This document shows, in pieces, positions 33,600-45,561 of a stretch of DNA of 64,000 nt; within the stretch, counting starts at the first letter, position 1; every line of letters begins with the position of its first letter. The translations under genes were made by a program, and so were the position numbers. This DNA is from Bedellia somnulentella (taxonomy: Eukaryota; Arthropoda; Insecta; Lepidoptera; Bedelliidae): contig OY755170.1 in NCBI GenBank assembly GCA_963576735.1, forward strand, positions 24,660,875 through 24,724,874, read 5' to 3'. Under the pieces are notes generated by a model. The model saw only the letters and a list, made by a program, of their open reading frames with translations, ran no database searches and had not been told where the DNA came from.

Positions 33600-34480
33600 A
33601 ACATAACTTATCTTGGATGTACTTGTACTTATCCATTTCTAATTGTAGCAAATAATTCTTAATGTGACCTTGGTAAATTCACCCAAACCACAACTGTACA
33701 AATCTACTAATTCATTTACTTTATTAAGCACCTTTAAGGCTCTGGTCATAGGCGCCTGCGCTAACAGGTTGGTTCTGGCCTGCAGTATGCTGAATAGCCG
33801 GCCCGCTCGTCGCCGCAGCCCCCGCGTGCCCTCACTCGGCACCACCAGGCTTATGCTTTCTAGAATGGCCGGGTTTATCAGCCAGCCCCTCAGTATTTTA
33901 AAAAGGGTAACTGCTAAGGTAAGGTCTCTCCTAGCCGATAGAGTTGTATACCCTACCATCCCAGCAACAAATAAGCTCGGATATAATAAAGGATATCCGG
34001 GATACACTCCATATAATTTAAAGTACAAAAGCCGAAGAAATTTGTTTTGTATTTTCTCCAGCATCAAACTATATTTAGTTTCATGCGGAGCCCATATGAT
34101 TGCGTTGCATTCTAATTTACTCCGCACTAACGCGTTGTACAATGCCTTCACAGCACTTATTTCTGTGAAACCATGGCACCTACGGAGTACAAAACCTAAA
34201 ATTTCGAACGCACTCTTGCATATGTCCACAATGTGATCACGAAATGACAAATCCGATGAGATCCGCACTCCCAGATCCCGCACGGAAGTAACCCGCTGCA
34301 GCGCGGCGCCTCTGGCCAGTGTGTACTGGCGCTGCCGCGGGGTACGCGCGCGGCTGAAGGAGATCTGCATGCACTTCGATGCGTTGAACCGGAGCTTGTT
34401 GTCGCGGCTCCATTGGACCACCCATCTATATCCTGTAGCCGATTACAATCACCCTCATCACCGATTCGTAACAACAAAAC
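33600..34480 (-). pseudogene. CR1-like LINE 3' fragment, minus strand
   Basis: Frame 34421-33639 encodes WSRDNKLRFNASKCMQISFS, VRDLGVRISSDLSFRDHI, FVLRRCHGFTEISAVKALYN and the C-terminal region of an RT. These are post-catalytic blocks. A frameshift at about 34430 links it to DCNRLQDIDGW upstream. GC content is higher than its surroundings. Confidence 0.75.
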
Positions 34481-34679
34481 GTTTCTTCTGAATCAACAAA
34501 AAAATAATATCTCAAAGACTTTATCACACATGCAAGTAAACTTCCAGTAAACTTCCAGTAAACAAATCAATAATGATATACTTACTTATAAATGTACAGC
34601 TTGGTTTTTTCATTGTCCTTTCCTTTATTATTTATTTATTTTGCTTCAAATGTGGCAGACACAGATTTTTTTGATTATA

Positions 34680-34895
34680 TATTATTCAATTATGTGTAGT
34701 GTAGTGTAGGCCTTAACTGAAAACCAGTGTTTTGCCACTTGGCAATATCAAGCGCTGAGTTAGGACCTAGTTTGTGTTTCCATAGCACTAATTTTTAGGT
34801 TAAAAATATTGTTTTTTCACTTTTTGTATTGTTTTTTATATTGTATGGTGTTATGTTAACATGAATAAACGAGTTATCTATCTATCTATTTCATG
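34680..34895 (+). repeat. Interspersed repeat ending in AATAAA-type signal and (TATC)n
   Basis: GAAAACCAGTGTTTTGCC and a T-rich body lead to AACATGAATAAACGAG and a TATCTATCTATC tail. It looks like the 3' end of a retroposed element of unknown family. Confidence 0.45.
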
Positions 34896-35479
34896 AACGA
34901 AGAAAAGAATCATCAAGTGGTTTACGACAAAATTGTAAATATTTACCTCCTGCTGCATAATTTAGTTTTTTAAAGTTTACCCCTTCTGAAAGCTGTTTGA
35001 TTAGTACCACTATGAAATCATTGAGAAACTTGTACTCGAAGTTGCCCATCTGTGAATCAAATTATTAGCAGAAAGAGCTGAAACAGCCCTGAATACCATT
35101 CCATTTAAACTGTTCCGATATTACACTATAGTTCAGGCGTAAAAGAGAATATACGAAAAAATCAGTTTACGTTTTTGAGCCGGTAGAAGCATAATTGGTC
35201 TGCTCATACGAGAGTGTTAGAAAAGTGTTCAGCTTTAAAAATCAATAATGATGATTTACATATTTTTTCATTGTTTTCCAAAATATGTTCCTCGGCATGA
35301 TAGAATTGCGAAAACGGCTCTCTGAGAGCGTCAACAGCTGTCCTCGAGTTCCTCAAAGCTAGCCCACTGCCCATTTATTTTACAGTTGCGTAGTACAACA
35401 GAATATATATATTTTCTGACTAATCCATCTACTTGGTGGGCGAGATATTATTCGTCGAAAACAGGCAAGACAAAAAAAT

Positions 35480-35905
35480 CTGACGTATTTCGAAGACCTG
35501 GAAGAGCTGCTGATCCATGAAGCAGCTTATGAGGGGCAACCTTCCATTATCACTGAAGCGCAAACTCGTCGACATGTTTATCCTTCCTGTTTAACATACC
35601 TTGCTGTGTTAAGTTCTCAAGGTTTGTCAAAGAGCCATGGTGCATTACTGGCGTCAGACTGACCGACCACGACAGAAAGACGACACTACGCTTCATTAAT
35701 GGTTTCGATGATACGTCATAGTGCAAAAGTCCGCAAGGCTGAAGTAGGACTGGGTACTTCCCTCATTATGGTTACCGATGTAGAAGAAGGCCAAGACATC
35801 GATGGCGCGATGTCTTTTTTTCGATTCTTGCCGGACTGGGCGAGTGTGGCACAGGACCGAAAATAGGGGATGCCTTTGCCCAGCAGAGGGACACGAGGCT
35901 ACGTA
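35480..35905 (+). pseudogene. RTE-type LINE 3' fragment
   Basis: GGCAACCTTCCATTATCACT encodes RGNLPLSL, then KRKLVDMFILPV. The end carries ATGCCTTTGCCCAGCAGAGG, a 3'-end signature of lepidopteran RTE elements from memory. It is heavily mutated. Confidence 0.6.
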
Positions 35906-37312
35906 AAAAAAATATATAAATTTGCCCAACCCGACTCAATTGAACCGATCAAAATTATTCAATTCGAATAAAAAATGTGAATGTAAAAAGTTTCTTTGTT
36001 GCTTCTTCTCTTTACGAACACCTTCCGAAGCAACGGATAATTGATAAATTTAAAATTTTTGACGTTCAAAAAATGTTAGTATTTAACTTAATTTTGAAGA
36101 ATAAACTTTTTGACTTTTTTTTAAATCTTTTAAGTCTTTAAATTTCAGTGGATTTCGGCAAACGTTTTGTAAGCGTCCATAGCTTATATGTTATAGCGTA
36201 TATGTATATTCCATTGTATTGTACGTCCTTAAGACAATTTCCTTCAACACTGTTCATTCATCTCTCACGCTTCAATATGCTTCCCTTCCTATCATCTTTT
36301 CATCGAAACGCTTGACCTTGACCTATCTTTAGTGTACGATGAATAGAAACCGGACGAACAATCAAATTTCAAAACCCTTAGAAAAGATAACACAACGTAA
36401 TGGGAAACCCGTTTCATAGGTTAACACTCTTAGTTGGCTTTCCCATTTATACGGATAACCCTATCGAAAGGAAAGCTTAACATAATGAAAGGGTTTAATA
36501 ACGCTTACCCATCAAATATAATAGAATAAATTAGAAAATACTTTATTGCATATCACAAAATAAATATTTACAGAATTTCAGTTCAGTATCAAAAGAACAA
36601 TTGGCGGTCTTATCACTAAACGCGATTTCTTCCAAACAACCGTAAGATCAATCAAATATTATGATGTTAAGTAGATGTTCAATAACAAATAAGAGAGACT
36701 TTTTTAAAAAGAGCAGGGTCTCATAACCTCTCCTTTGAGGGTAATTTGGAGAGTTTTCCTTTCAAACTGTTATAAATCGTTTCAGTTTTTCAACGGAATT
36801 TACTTTTTATTAGGTTTTCCTATCTTTAAATTATTTCAACGGCTTAAAATATTCAGCCGAAAAAACCCTCAGAACGAAAAACGCTTACGGTCCCTGTGTG
36901 GGAGAAGCGATAGTTATTAGCCAGGAACGTGTAAAAAAGGTATAGATTAATATAATACTAAAGTAACAATAAATGCAACCTTGTATTAATATATGATTGC
37001 ATGTATGAGTGCATCATGGGCTGACCTTCGTTGTCAAATGTCCCTTGCTAAATAGAGCTCTAATCCCTCGCTGCACCGGCTCCCGCTTTATCAAGTAATC
37101 GGTGTTACCACGGCAATCTACTTAATAGATTTGCATCTGCTTTGATTGAATGCGGAACATACAATTTATGGCCTACCTGTTTATCTGTACTGTAATGTAA
37201 ACACTCTCGTATGCAGGGTTGCGTCGTAGCAAACATTGATTCTTTATAACCAGTATGTAACCGAGAGGTTTAAGCCTACCCTGTATATAACACAAAAAAA
37301 CAAAATCAAACT

Positions 37313-39350
37313 TTTTTTTCGTTGCATGAATTTTTTCTACTGTTGTTTACTAATTTGGGTGCGCTGATTTCAAATCTACCCTCGGATTTTTTGTAGCAGC
37401 TCTAGTTAGTGAGATACAGGTACCGTCTCGAATTTACATAAGTAGTCGGTAGTTTCTATCAATAGCGGTGTAACTTAAGTAGTTCCTCTATAAATTTCAT
37501 TATGTCTTCCTCAAGAAGGACGTGTTTAAATAATCCTGATTGTTTTTGTGTTATTTGTGGACAATATATGTTCCAAAAATTTCGTTTAAATGTGTCGGAC
37601 TTTGTGAAAAAGGCATACTTCGACTACTTTGGGTTCCCGTTGCCGTCAAACGCTAAACCTTGGATACCAAGTTTGGCATGTAAAAGTTGTGTTGAATCTT
37701 TACGACTGTGGGCAAACAAAAAAAGACCCACTTTTAAGTACAAAGCTCCTATGATTTGGCGTGAACCATCCAACCATCATGACGACTGTTATTTCTGTGT
37801 AACGAAAATCATAGGAATAAACCATAAAAATTGCTCTAAGTGGATATATCCAAACTTAAAATCTGTCATAAGACCAGTCTTGAGTATTAGTGACACATCA
37901 ACACCACAGCAGCCATCTACATCTTCGGAAAATCCATACCAGTGCAGCGGACAAACCGAAAATGACGGCAGTGGTAGCGACAGTGATTTTGATTGCTACG
38001 GTAGTCCCCGACCACTAAATCAAGATGATCTAAATGACTTGATCAGGGACCTTGGACTCTCTAAAACGGCGTCAGAAATTTTAGCTTCCCGATTGAAAGA
38101 AAGAAATTTGTTGACCAGAGAAACGAAGATATCGTACTACCGTAACAGGGAAAAGGATTTACTTCCTTTCTTTACCAAAAAAGATAATTTTGTGTTTTGT
38201 ACTGATATTCCGGGCCTAATGACTGCAATGGGATTAAAAGAGTATAATCCAAATCAGTGGCGGTTGTTCATTGATTCGTCAAAACGAAGTTTGAAATGTG
38301 TACTTTTACATAATGGTAACAAACTTGGTTCCTTGCCTATTGCTCATTCTACAAAGGCTAAAGAAGAATATCCTACAATATCTTTAGTTCTCGACAAAAT
38401 CAAGTACAAGGAACATAACTGGGTTGTATGTGTTGATTTGAAAATGGTAAATTTTCTCCTGGGCCAACAAAGTGGCTACACAAAATATCCCTGTTTCCTA
38501 TGCTTATGGGACAGCCGAGCTAAAGCTGAGCACTGGACAAAAAGAGACTGGCCCTCCAGGGAGGCTTTGGTTCCCGGTAAGCAAAATGTAATTAATGCTC
38601 CACTAGTATCCAGAGACCGACTTATATTGCCTCCTTTGCATATAAAACTGGGGTTGATGAAACAGTTTGTAAAAGGTCTTAACAAAGATGGCGAATGTTT
38701 CAAATACATTGTAAAAGTGTTTCCAAAATTGAGTAGTGAGAAAATCAAAGGTGGTATTTTCGATGGCCCACAAATCAGGAAGTTGATAGATGACAAAAAT
38801 TTTAACAACTATATGACAGCTGTCGAGAAATGTGCATGGGAAGAGTTTGTTTGGGTAGTGAGAAATTTTTTGGGCAATAGGAAGTCTGACGGCTACATTC
38901 AGCACGTTGAACAGTTGCTGATACACTTCCAGCGGCTTGGATGCAACATGAGTATTAAGCTTCACTACCTTCACAGCCATCTAGACTATTTTCCTGAAAA
39001 TCTAGGTGACCTAAGCGAGGAACAAGGAGAGCGCTTTCACCAGGATATTCGCACTATGGAGGAGAGGTATCAGGGGTACTGGAATGAACATATGATGGCA
39101 GATTATTGTTGGAGCATTCAAAATAGTACTCATAATACATCTCACTCTAGAAAGTCCAAAAAAAGGAAATTTTATTCAGAATAAATATATTTCATAATTT
39201 TTTTAAACTTAAACTATGTGCATTTTCAATGAAAAACCCTGTCACTTCGTAACTCCAAAACTAGAGCTGCTACATAAAAACGGCATATATTTTTGAAATC
39301 AGCGTGGAAAAACTGTAACTGTAATGTAAAAAAATCTCATGCAACAGACA
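37313..39350. mobile_element. Putative DNA transposon carrying a 560-residue ORF
   Basis: Segments 37320-37416 and 39250-39346, flanking the ORF, are inverted relatives of each other. Shared blocks in order are GTTGCATGA, CGCTGATTTCAAA and TGTAGCAGCTCTAGTT. The outer ends and target duplication could not be fixed. Inverted flanks around an intronless ORF argue for a DNA transposon rather than a host gene. Confidence 0.65.
37502..39184 (+). CDS. Uncharacterised transposon-type protein, Cys-rich N-terminus
   Basis: This is an intact 560-residue ORF. Paired cysteines sit at 14/16/19, 60/63, 96/99 and 111, likely a zinc-binding module. An acidic Ser-rich linker covers about 130-170. The conserved-looking core has WRLFIDSSKRSLKCVLLHNG (253-272), VVCVDLKMVNFLLG (308-321), YPCFLCLWDSR (329-339) and LSEEQGERFHQDI (504-516). 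The end is basic (KSKKRKF). D258, D312 and E507 or E510 could form an RNase H-like DDE triad; this is inference. Similar proteins occur, to my recollection, as multi-copy uncharacterised genes in arthropods. I cannot name the superfamily. Confidence 0.7.
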   Translation: MSSSRRTCLNNPDCFCVICGQYMFQKFRLNVSDFVKKAYFDYFGFPLPSNAKPWIPSLACKSCVESLRLWANKKRPTFKYKAPMIWREPSNHHDDCYFCVTKIIGINHKNCSKWIYPNLKSVIRPVLSISDTSTPQQPSTSSENPYQCSGQTENDGSGSDSDFDCYGSPRPLNQDDLNDLIRDLGLSKTASEILASRLKERNLLTRETKISYYRNREKDLLPFFTKKDNFVFCTDIPGLMTAMGLKEYNPNQWRLFIDSSKRSLKCVLLHNGNKLGSLPIAHSTKAKEEYPTISLVLDKIKYKEHNWVVCVDLKMVNFLLGQQSGYTKYPCFLCLWDSRAKAEHWTKRDWPSREALVPGKQNVINAPLVSRDRLILPPLHIKLGLMKQFVKGLNKDGECFKYIVKVFPKLSSEKIKGGIFDGPQIRKLIDDKNFNNYMTAVEKCAWEEFVWVVRNFLGNRKSDGYIQHVEQLLIHFQRLGCNMSIKLHYLHSHLDYFPENLGDLSEEQGERFHQDIRTMEERYQGYWNEHMMADYCWSIQNSTHNTSHSRKSKKRKFYSE

Positions 39351-39583
39351 TGCTGTTTTCCAGTGTAATGTTTGGCGACGGTCCACCTGGCCTAGTGCAG
39401 GTTTACAGACTACGAGGGCCACAGCGAAAAGGGCAAGAATATAATACTTAGGAACTGATTATATGAAAACCTCGTTGGTGAATAAATTTATTATTATTAC
39501 AAACACAAATCTACTTTGAATTTTAAAAAAAGTAGATAGCAAAAGAGTAGTTGACATTTTAATTGCATAAGTCGATGAGAAAA

Positions 39584-39868
39584 ATGGAGCTTACGCGGGA
39601 ACATTTCCTTGCGATGATTTTTCGCAACTTTCGTCGAGGTTATAACTTGCCGAGCTTATTTCTATTTATAAACTGGAGTCACCTAGTAAAACGACTGTTT
39701 ATCCTGTATTCTGAGTTTCGTCGCGGACGGTCCTATCTCATCGCAGTTCCTTCTACCCGTCGGCCCAAAACAGCAGTAACACAAGAAAACATCGATGCTG
39801 CTCGCCAACTAAGAGACCATTTTACACAGAGAATTGGGTGTCAGAAAGTTAATTTTCCGCAAATATAA
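39584..39868 (+). pseudogene. mariner (DD34D) transposase N-terminal fragment
   Basis: MELTREHFLAMIFRNFRRGY and SEFRRGRSYL, then RRPKTAVTQENIDAARQL, match the two helix-turn-helix regions of mariner-type transposases. The catalytic domain is absent. Confidence 0.7.
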
Positions 39869-40150
39869 CAAAGTCTCAGACGAGCTGGCTCGCATTTAGT
39901 CTAGTTTTGAATTATATAATTGTAAACGATTTTCTCGAATGTCTCTCTAATTCTTGAGTTATTAATCTCTAATAAAGGTTGCGTCAATAAAAGTGTTCTA
40001 TTTATATTTATGATTCTTTTATTCGTGCATTTCGTGACACTAAAGCTTTTTATCTGTGACTCAAAAACACTTATTATTGTGAAACGACAATTGAAATACA
40101 AAATTTATGATAATTATGATACTTTAATAAAAATAATTATTTAAAATTTA

Positions 40151-40396
40151 TACATATACTCATACTTACGGCTATAAATCCCTGAACGGGGTAGCCAGAA
40201 CTTTGGAATGAGAAATTCCTCAGCCACTTTTGGAAGTTGATTGGGGAAAAGATGGTAATAATAAATGTTTTTGGTGACGGGTCTCCAACCACATCGCCTA
40301 AAAATCACTTTAAAAGTCCCTTTACCCTTAGTCGCCTCTTACAATCACCCACGGGTAGAAATGGGGTAGTGTTATTCTAAGACGACACTACACAGC
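40151..40396 (-). mobile_element. SINE-2, full length
   Basis: This runs from TACATATACTCATACTTACGG (tail and reversed SINE end) to GACGACACTACACAG. It is antisense to the phosphatase gene. Confidence 0.85.
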
Positions 40397-40440
40397 CTAA
40401 AATTTATCTTTTGTGTTATTGTTTGTTATCCGCAAGTACA

Positions 40441-40742
40441 CTTAAGGTGCCAATAATCTAAATAATAAAAATGGATCTCTTAATATGTTGCTAAGCGCAA
40501 AACTCAAAAACGGCTAAACCGATTCGACTCATTATTTTTGTAAAGTGTTATAAAATTTGGAGAAGGTTCTTAGCTATAAAAGAATGAAAAAGTTATGACG
40601 ATTATATTAAAAACATATTTTTCCTCATCGCATGTCAGAGACCTCAGGGGGTCTGCTAATTATATGACAATTTGATGAGACATCCTTCAAGAGAATGTCA
40701 ACAATTTTTTATCAGTACGAAATCTGTCGGGTCAGCTAGTGT
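40441..40742 (+). repeat. Interspersed repeat ending GGGTCAGCTAGT
   Basis: This contains TTGCTAAGCGCAAAACTCAA, AACGGCTAAACCGATTCG and the terminal CTGTCGGGTCAGCTAGT. The same end, reversed, opens the repeat at 62524. The CTAG|T end would fit a Helitron, but no 5' end was found. Confidence 0.5.
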
Positions 40743-41656
40743 TAAAATAAAATTCAAGTTACTTGTTTGATTGTGAAATTACATCTTTCCATAATTGCTA
40801 AAATTATTGCTGGTGTCGAAAAATTTTATTTGCTTAATTGATTAGTATTACATATTTCCGTCAAAGCACTAGCAGACCTCTTGAAAACGTTGCTGTGACT
40901 CGCTGAAAATCCCAACATATAAATTGCACAGCGTTCTCATTAACAGAAGACACCTAGACAACAGTAAAACGTCGACTATTCGTTCAATGGGCACTAATGG
41001 AAAAGCAGCGAACACAGATTGTGAGAGAAAAGACATAAAATAATCTTACTAAAGTTTAATTTCTACTGGCCACCGAGATAATTCAATTACCGCTGTGCGA
41101 TTTCTTTATCAATTTTGTGTAATCCAGGGTTTATGCGATCAAATGAGAACAAATACCTGAACTAGATTGATGAATTTATACTCAAGAATTAGATTGAACG
41201 CGTTATCAGGGAGATCAGCCAAACATTTGCCAAGAAGTAATCGAATATTTCATAACAAGAGTGATGGCCAATAGAGCCGTGTGCGGGGTATTTTACTCCA
41301 TACATAATCGGAATATGTCGCATACTCTGAACATCACGTGTCATATTCACCTGGTATTAGTACCTCTACCATCTTTTCAGACATAAAATTAAAAAAATAA
41401 AATGTAATAGAACGTAAAATATTGTATTAAATCTCCTTAAGTATCCTCCTTAAGTTGTAGTCAATTATTCTTGCGAAAGAATAAGATAAAATAATTGTTA
41501 TCGAGAAATAATTGCCAATTAGGAGAAAGCTAAGTAGCAAAAATACATTAAATCATATCTTTCATTTATATTTCTGAGAATAATAAAATCCATAAACGCG
41601 AGCGTAAACAACATCCGTCTATAACGTTACCTTACTTGTTTTTGATAACAGAAATA

Positions 41657-42018
41657 CATAACATAACATAAACGTTCACGCCGAATATCCCCGAAGGGGT
41701 TGGCAGAGGTACTAATACTTCTGAATATCACGTGACTTAGTCACCCGGTGTTCAGAGTACCCAAGTTTTGCATGGACAGTGTACTCATGTGATAGGGGGC
41801 AGGCCTATCGCCGTTTTGTACGAATACACTGTCACATGACTAAGTACAACTCAGCCATGTGGGTTTCCTCACGATGTTTTCCCTCACCATTAACAACCAT
41901 GATTAATTAACCACACATATGTCTTTAGAAAAGACAAATTGGTGTAGGCCTGACCCGGGATTTGAACACTAGTCGCTTACACGTTAACCGGTGTTCTACC
42001 CATTGAGCTATCACGTCG
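41657..42018 (-). mobile_element. SINE-1, full length, minus strand
   Basis: This runs from ACATAACATAACATAAACG to CATTGAGCTATCACG, with the standard head (reversed TAGTCGCTTACACG). It lies in phosphatase intron 2. Confidence 0.85.
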
Positions 42019-42464
42019 CTTACAGAAATACGAGTATGTCATATATGTTTGTATGTCAATCTGCTTTATAATTTCTATTCTACACACAATTACACTTATG
42101 AGGTGTCGTTATAAGCGACTTTATCACAGGATGGTTATTATTATTAGTTAACTAACAAACAAACCAAATTAGTCAAATTCTTGCATAAAAAATAGTATGT
42201 CATAAAAGTTATTTACAAAATGGTTGTCTAGGTTATTCATATCGATTAAGTTTGTAACAAGTGCGAATGATAGCTATTATTTATGAGTACTATAAATACT
42301 CTTTAGATCGATTTATCGCAAGTGTTCAATACGGATGTTATATTACTAAAATGCAGTATAATTGTTATTCATGTACGTCTAGGTCTGATTGCAAAACTAA
42401 AATGTCTAAAGACTACGAAAACAGGGGTCAAAAAGGACGAAATAAGAAAGCAATTCAGATACAT

Positions 42465-42715
42465 ACATATATACTCACGCCATTAGTTCCCATTGGCGTC
42501 GGTAGAGACTATCGAATGCCACTTTGTACGAGCCTGCCAAACCCTTTAGCTTCATTTGCATCCTTAAATTTTTTTGTACTTGCTACTTTATTCTTCATAG
42601 GACAAACGTCTGCTATTTGATAGAAATATGTCCTTCCACGGAGTGTCGCGCCATTTCTTTGATAAGGTGCACATGCAGTATTCATTTTCTTTTGCAACTG
42701 TTCCATTGACTATGC
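42465..42715 (-). pseudogene. RTE-like LINE 3' fragment
   Basis: The minus strand shows the ORF end (GATAGTCTCTACCGACGCC then AATGGG) and upstream codons for AKGFGRLVQSGI. It is 5'-truncated and degenerate, and lies immediately before a perfect hairpin at 42718. Confidence 0.65.
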
Positions 42716-42717
42716 AA

Positions 42718-42754
42718 GTAGCATTTGATAGTCACGCTGACTATCAAATGCTAC
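42718..42754. repeat. Perfect 17-bp hairpin with 3-base loop
   Basis: Arms GTAGCATTTGATAGTCA and TGACTATCAAATGCTAC are exact reverse complements around CGC. Confidence 0.9.
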
Positions 42755-43348
42755 GAGGCAATTAATGATGATCCACCTATTCTTAGCCCATAATCACTTT
42801 AACGCAACTCTGTCACACAGTCAATCCATGAAAAAATTTAAGTGCCACAGAGAAGCTACACTTCCATGTCGGACATCCCATAAAATTCCGAAGTAGTCTG
42901 TTTTTTCCCCGTTTACTCATACACAATTCAGATAGAAATGCTAAAACTTACAGGCAACATAATGGTTAAGTTGCTGTGGTTCCACCACCTTCTCTATATC
43001 TAAAAAAAACGTGTTTATTGGATCCAAAAATACAACAATATTAAAAATTACAATGTACTGCCTCCCAAAAGTGTTTCCCGTAGTGCGGGAGACAGACTTC
43101 CCAGGAGGTCTTAAAATAGGATCTAGGACTTGTTTACAATAATTTGGATGAAAATAGAGAGTTATAAATGAAGACATAAAAATGGAAAAAAATAACACAA
43201 AAATAGTAATTGAATACAAGTACAAAATGAAAAATAATAATAATAACAAACTTAAATAGATATGTTAAACACCTGAAATCGACTTCGCCATTTCTATTTG
43301 GCTCTGTGACACATATTTTATCATAGCCCTTGCTACACCCAACTGCCG

Positions 43349-45101
43349 CACATAGGGCGAAACACTCAAATTACGACGACAAAAATAAAAACTGCTACTT
43401 ATTATGGAATTATGTATTTTAATCACTTATTAGTGTTATATCAATCTTTTGATTGATTTCTATAACTATTTCCTTCATTTTAATATGAAATAAGTACTTA
43501 CTTAAGTGGGTATACAAAAAAATAAACAACAACAAAATAAGAGTGGTTCCGTAAAAGGCGTATATTTTTACAAATTACATGATAAAATAATGAAATCGTA
43601 ACACGGCTAAAAATCACCGTCAATGTTATCATCATCCTCATCATCACTATCTTCTTCATCATCAACACCATCTACACGTAAAAATGAAGGCACAGTCAAC
43701 ATTTTCATTATTTCCTCATTGAGAGGTTTCTTTCTTAGACTTTTTAGGCTTTGGTCGCATGGCACTTATTAATGGATGGAGTTCACCAACATCCAGTGAA
43801 TAATGTCATCATTTGTATTAATTCTAGAAGTTTTTCTAGAGTGGAATCGTCTGATGTTTTTAAAGTCTTTCTGACTGGCTTCAATGACGTCTTCGGAAAG
43901 CTGACCCACTGGCAACGGCAACGAAGCAATTATATCACTGCCATGAATAAGCAGTTTGTGGACTGAGGCACTCATCTTGTACCATCCGTATAGCTACACA
44001 CACTTTTTTGCTGTTTTTAGGCAGTATTCTTTAAATAACTCCTTATAATTACTTTTGCTGTTCGTCTCCTTCCTGTTTTTATCAAATTTGTTTCAGCTGC
44101 CTGAGTAAGCTGTTCGGGTGAGTTTTTATCAACTAACGTTCGGACCTTTCGTTGCTGGGTTCTCAGTGAAGCCACACAAAAATCTTTTTTGGGTCTTCCT
44201 TTTCCTACATTTCCTATTGGTGGACATGGCCTTGCTTGAAATATATCGCACGGCAGTTTAAGCTCTTCTTGAAACCATCCATGATGTTTTTGCAGTAGCC
44301 TTTCATGCATCCGATTGCACTGATGCCACTTAGAAAACAGTTTGACCAAAAAAAAATTTAGCACTGTCTCAACACGCTTTTCAGTTTCTGGACCACATGT
44401 TTGAACATCCAAAGTATGCTAAATATATCAAAATAATCGTTCATTACACCTTAATGAGGAGCACTTAAAGTAATTTTCACTTTTTAAGACTAAATAAAGT
44501 TCTTTTCTTGTGATACGTTTTGGCGTTTCTGTGGAGTCACTCCGACTACCTAAAAACAAATGAAAAAGTTATGAACACGGGACGACATGGGCCGATAAAA
44601 CAGGCATGATTCTAATGCTAACGAATAAGACTATCAGATAAACTTTCAATTAACAAGGTACCTTGAGGTACTTTTTTTAAAAGCTTAGACAAATTTTTCA
44701 ATTGCAAAACTTTTGTTTAATTTTTACTTCATATGCAAAATAGGTTTCATTTCCTAGTTAATTTAGGTTTCACGACATCAAAAACAATTTTATTTACAGT
44801 ACTTACCACTAGGAACAGCCTCCATACTAAATAAACAGAAAAACAATTGTTGTAATTGAATTATCACACATTAACTTAGCCTCGCGTTTAGATCAAAACT
44901 GAGAAGGCTCCTTTTGTTTTGCAGGTAGCGCGCCCTTCTCCATTTTTTTTATATATGTTTATGTGCCACTGTGACTAAAACATGTTTTGCTTTCTATGCT
45001 ATGGACATTAAGGAACGTTTTCCCGTAAAAACATTGAACATTAAGGACTTAAGAATTATTTACTTTTGTCGTCGTAATGTAACAGTTTCGCCGTACGTGT
45101 G
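43349..45101 (-). mobile_element. Transib-like DNA transposon, internally deleted
   Basis: The 1,753-bp element has imperfect inverted ends. CACATAGGGCGAAAC..TTACGACGACAAAAATAAA on the left matches the reverse complement of the right end (CACACGTACGGCGAAAC..TTACGACGACAAAAGTAAA). CACA termini suit Transib, whose ends resemble RAG signal heptamers. It retains the N- and C-terminal parts of a transposase frame but not the middle. A clean 5-bp target duplication was not evident (flanks TGCCG and CCGTG). Confidence 0.65.
43625..44830 (-). pseudogene. Transib/RAG1-core-like transposase, N- and C-termini only
   Basis: From the right, ATGGAGGCTGTTCCTAGTG then GTAAGT may be a tiny first exon. Codons for SRSDSTETPKRITRKELY follow near 44550. 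Frame 44412-44017 carries GRPKKDFCVASLRTQQRKVR and an EQLTQAAETNL helix. Frame 43975-43769 carries MSASVHKLLIHGSDIIASLP and LSEDVIEASQKDFKNIRRFH. The latter resembles the Transib/RAG1 C-terminal block with the catalytic glutamate. An acidic Asp/Glu tail (43625-43680) ends the protein. The two aspartate-bearing regions are missing at 43976-44016, so it is not active. Confidence 0.6.
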
Positions 45102-45561
45102 CCGTGACCACTTAGCGACTCATAGATTTCTGCAATGCTGAGATTTTTTATGAATAATCTGTCAGTATCTCACTTCTCACGTGATGAGGGCTGGATTTAC
45201 ATCTGCATTGCGTTCCTGTTCATCCTTTTTAGCGTTTTATAGCCGAATGATAAAAACTAAACTATTGTAGTTTCCTCACGTTTGTCTGTCTGTCTGTGTG
45301 TCGCAGTAATATATTCCCAAAACTATTGTGACTATGTAGCTAAAAACTGATAGGTAGATGTCCCTGAACTGAAAACCGCTGCAAATTATAAAAGAAACAA
45401 ATAGATATGGGATCTTCATACCTGAAACTAGACAAAAAATATAAATTTAAACCCGTATATATGAGATGTCTATAGATGGTCTTTAAAAGGACATCAAGAT
45501 TTCTAAAACCTTATTTTAAAATTTTATACTTTAAAATATAACCATTACAGACAAAAGATAC

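Noticed and set aside
33664..34236. Plus-strand 190-codon frame
   Set aside because: It is the complement of the CR1-like reverse transcriptase fragment on the minus strand.
43628..43675. ATC/TTC-rich microsatellite
   Set aside because: On the minus strand it encodes the acidic Asp/Glu tail of the Transib-like protein, so it is better read as coding remnant.
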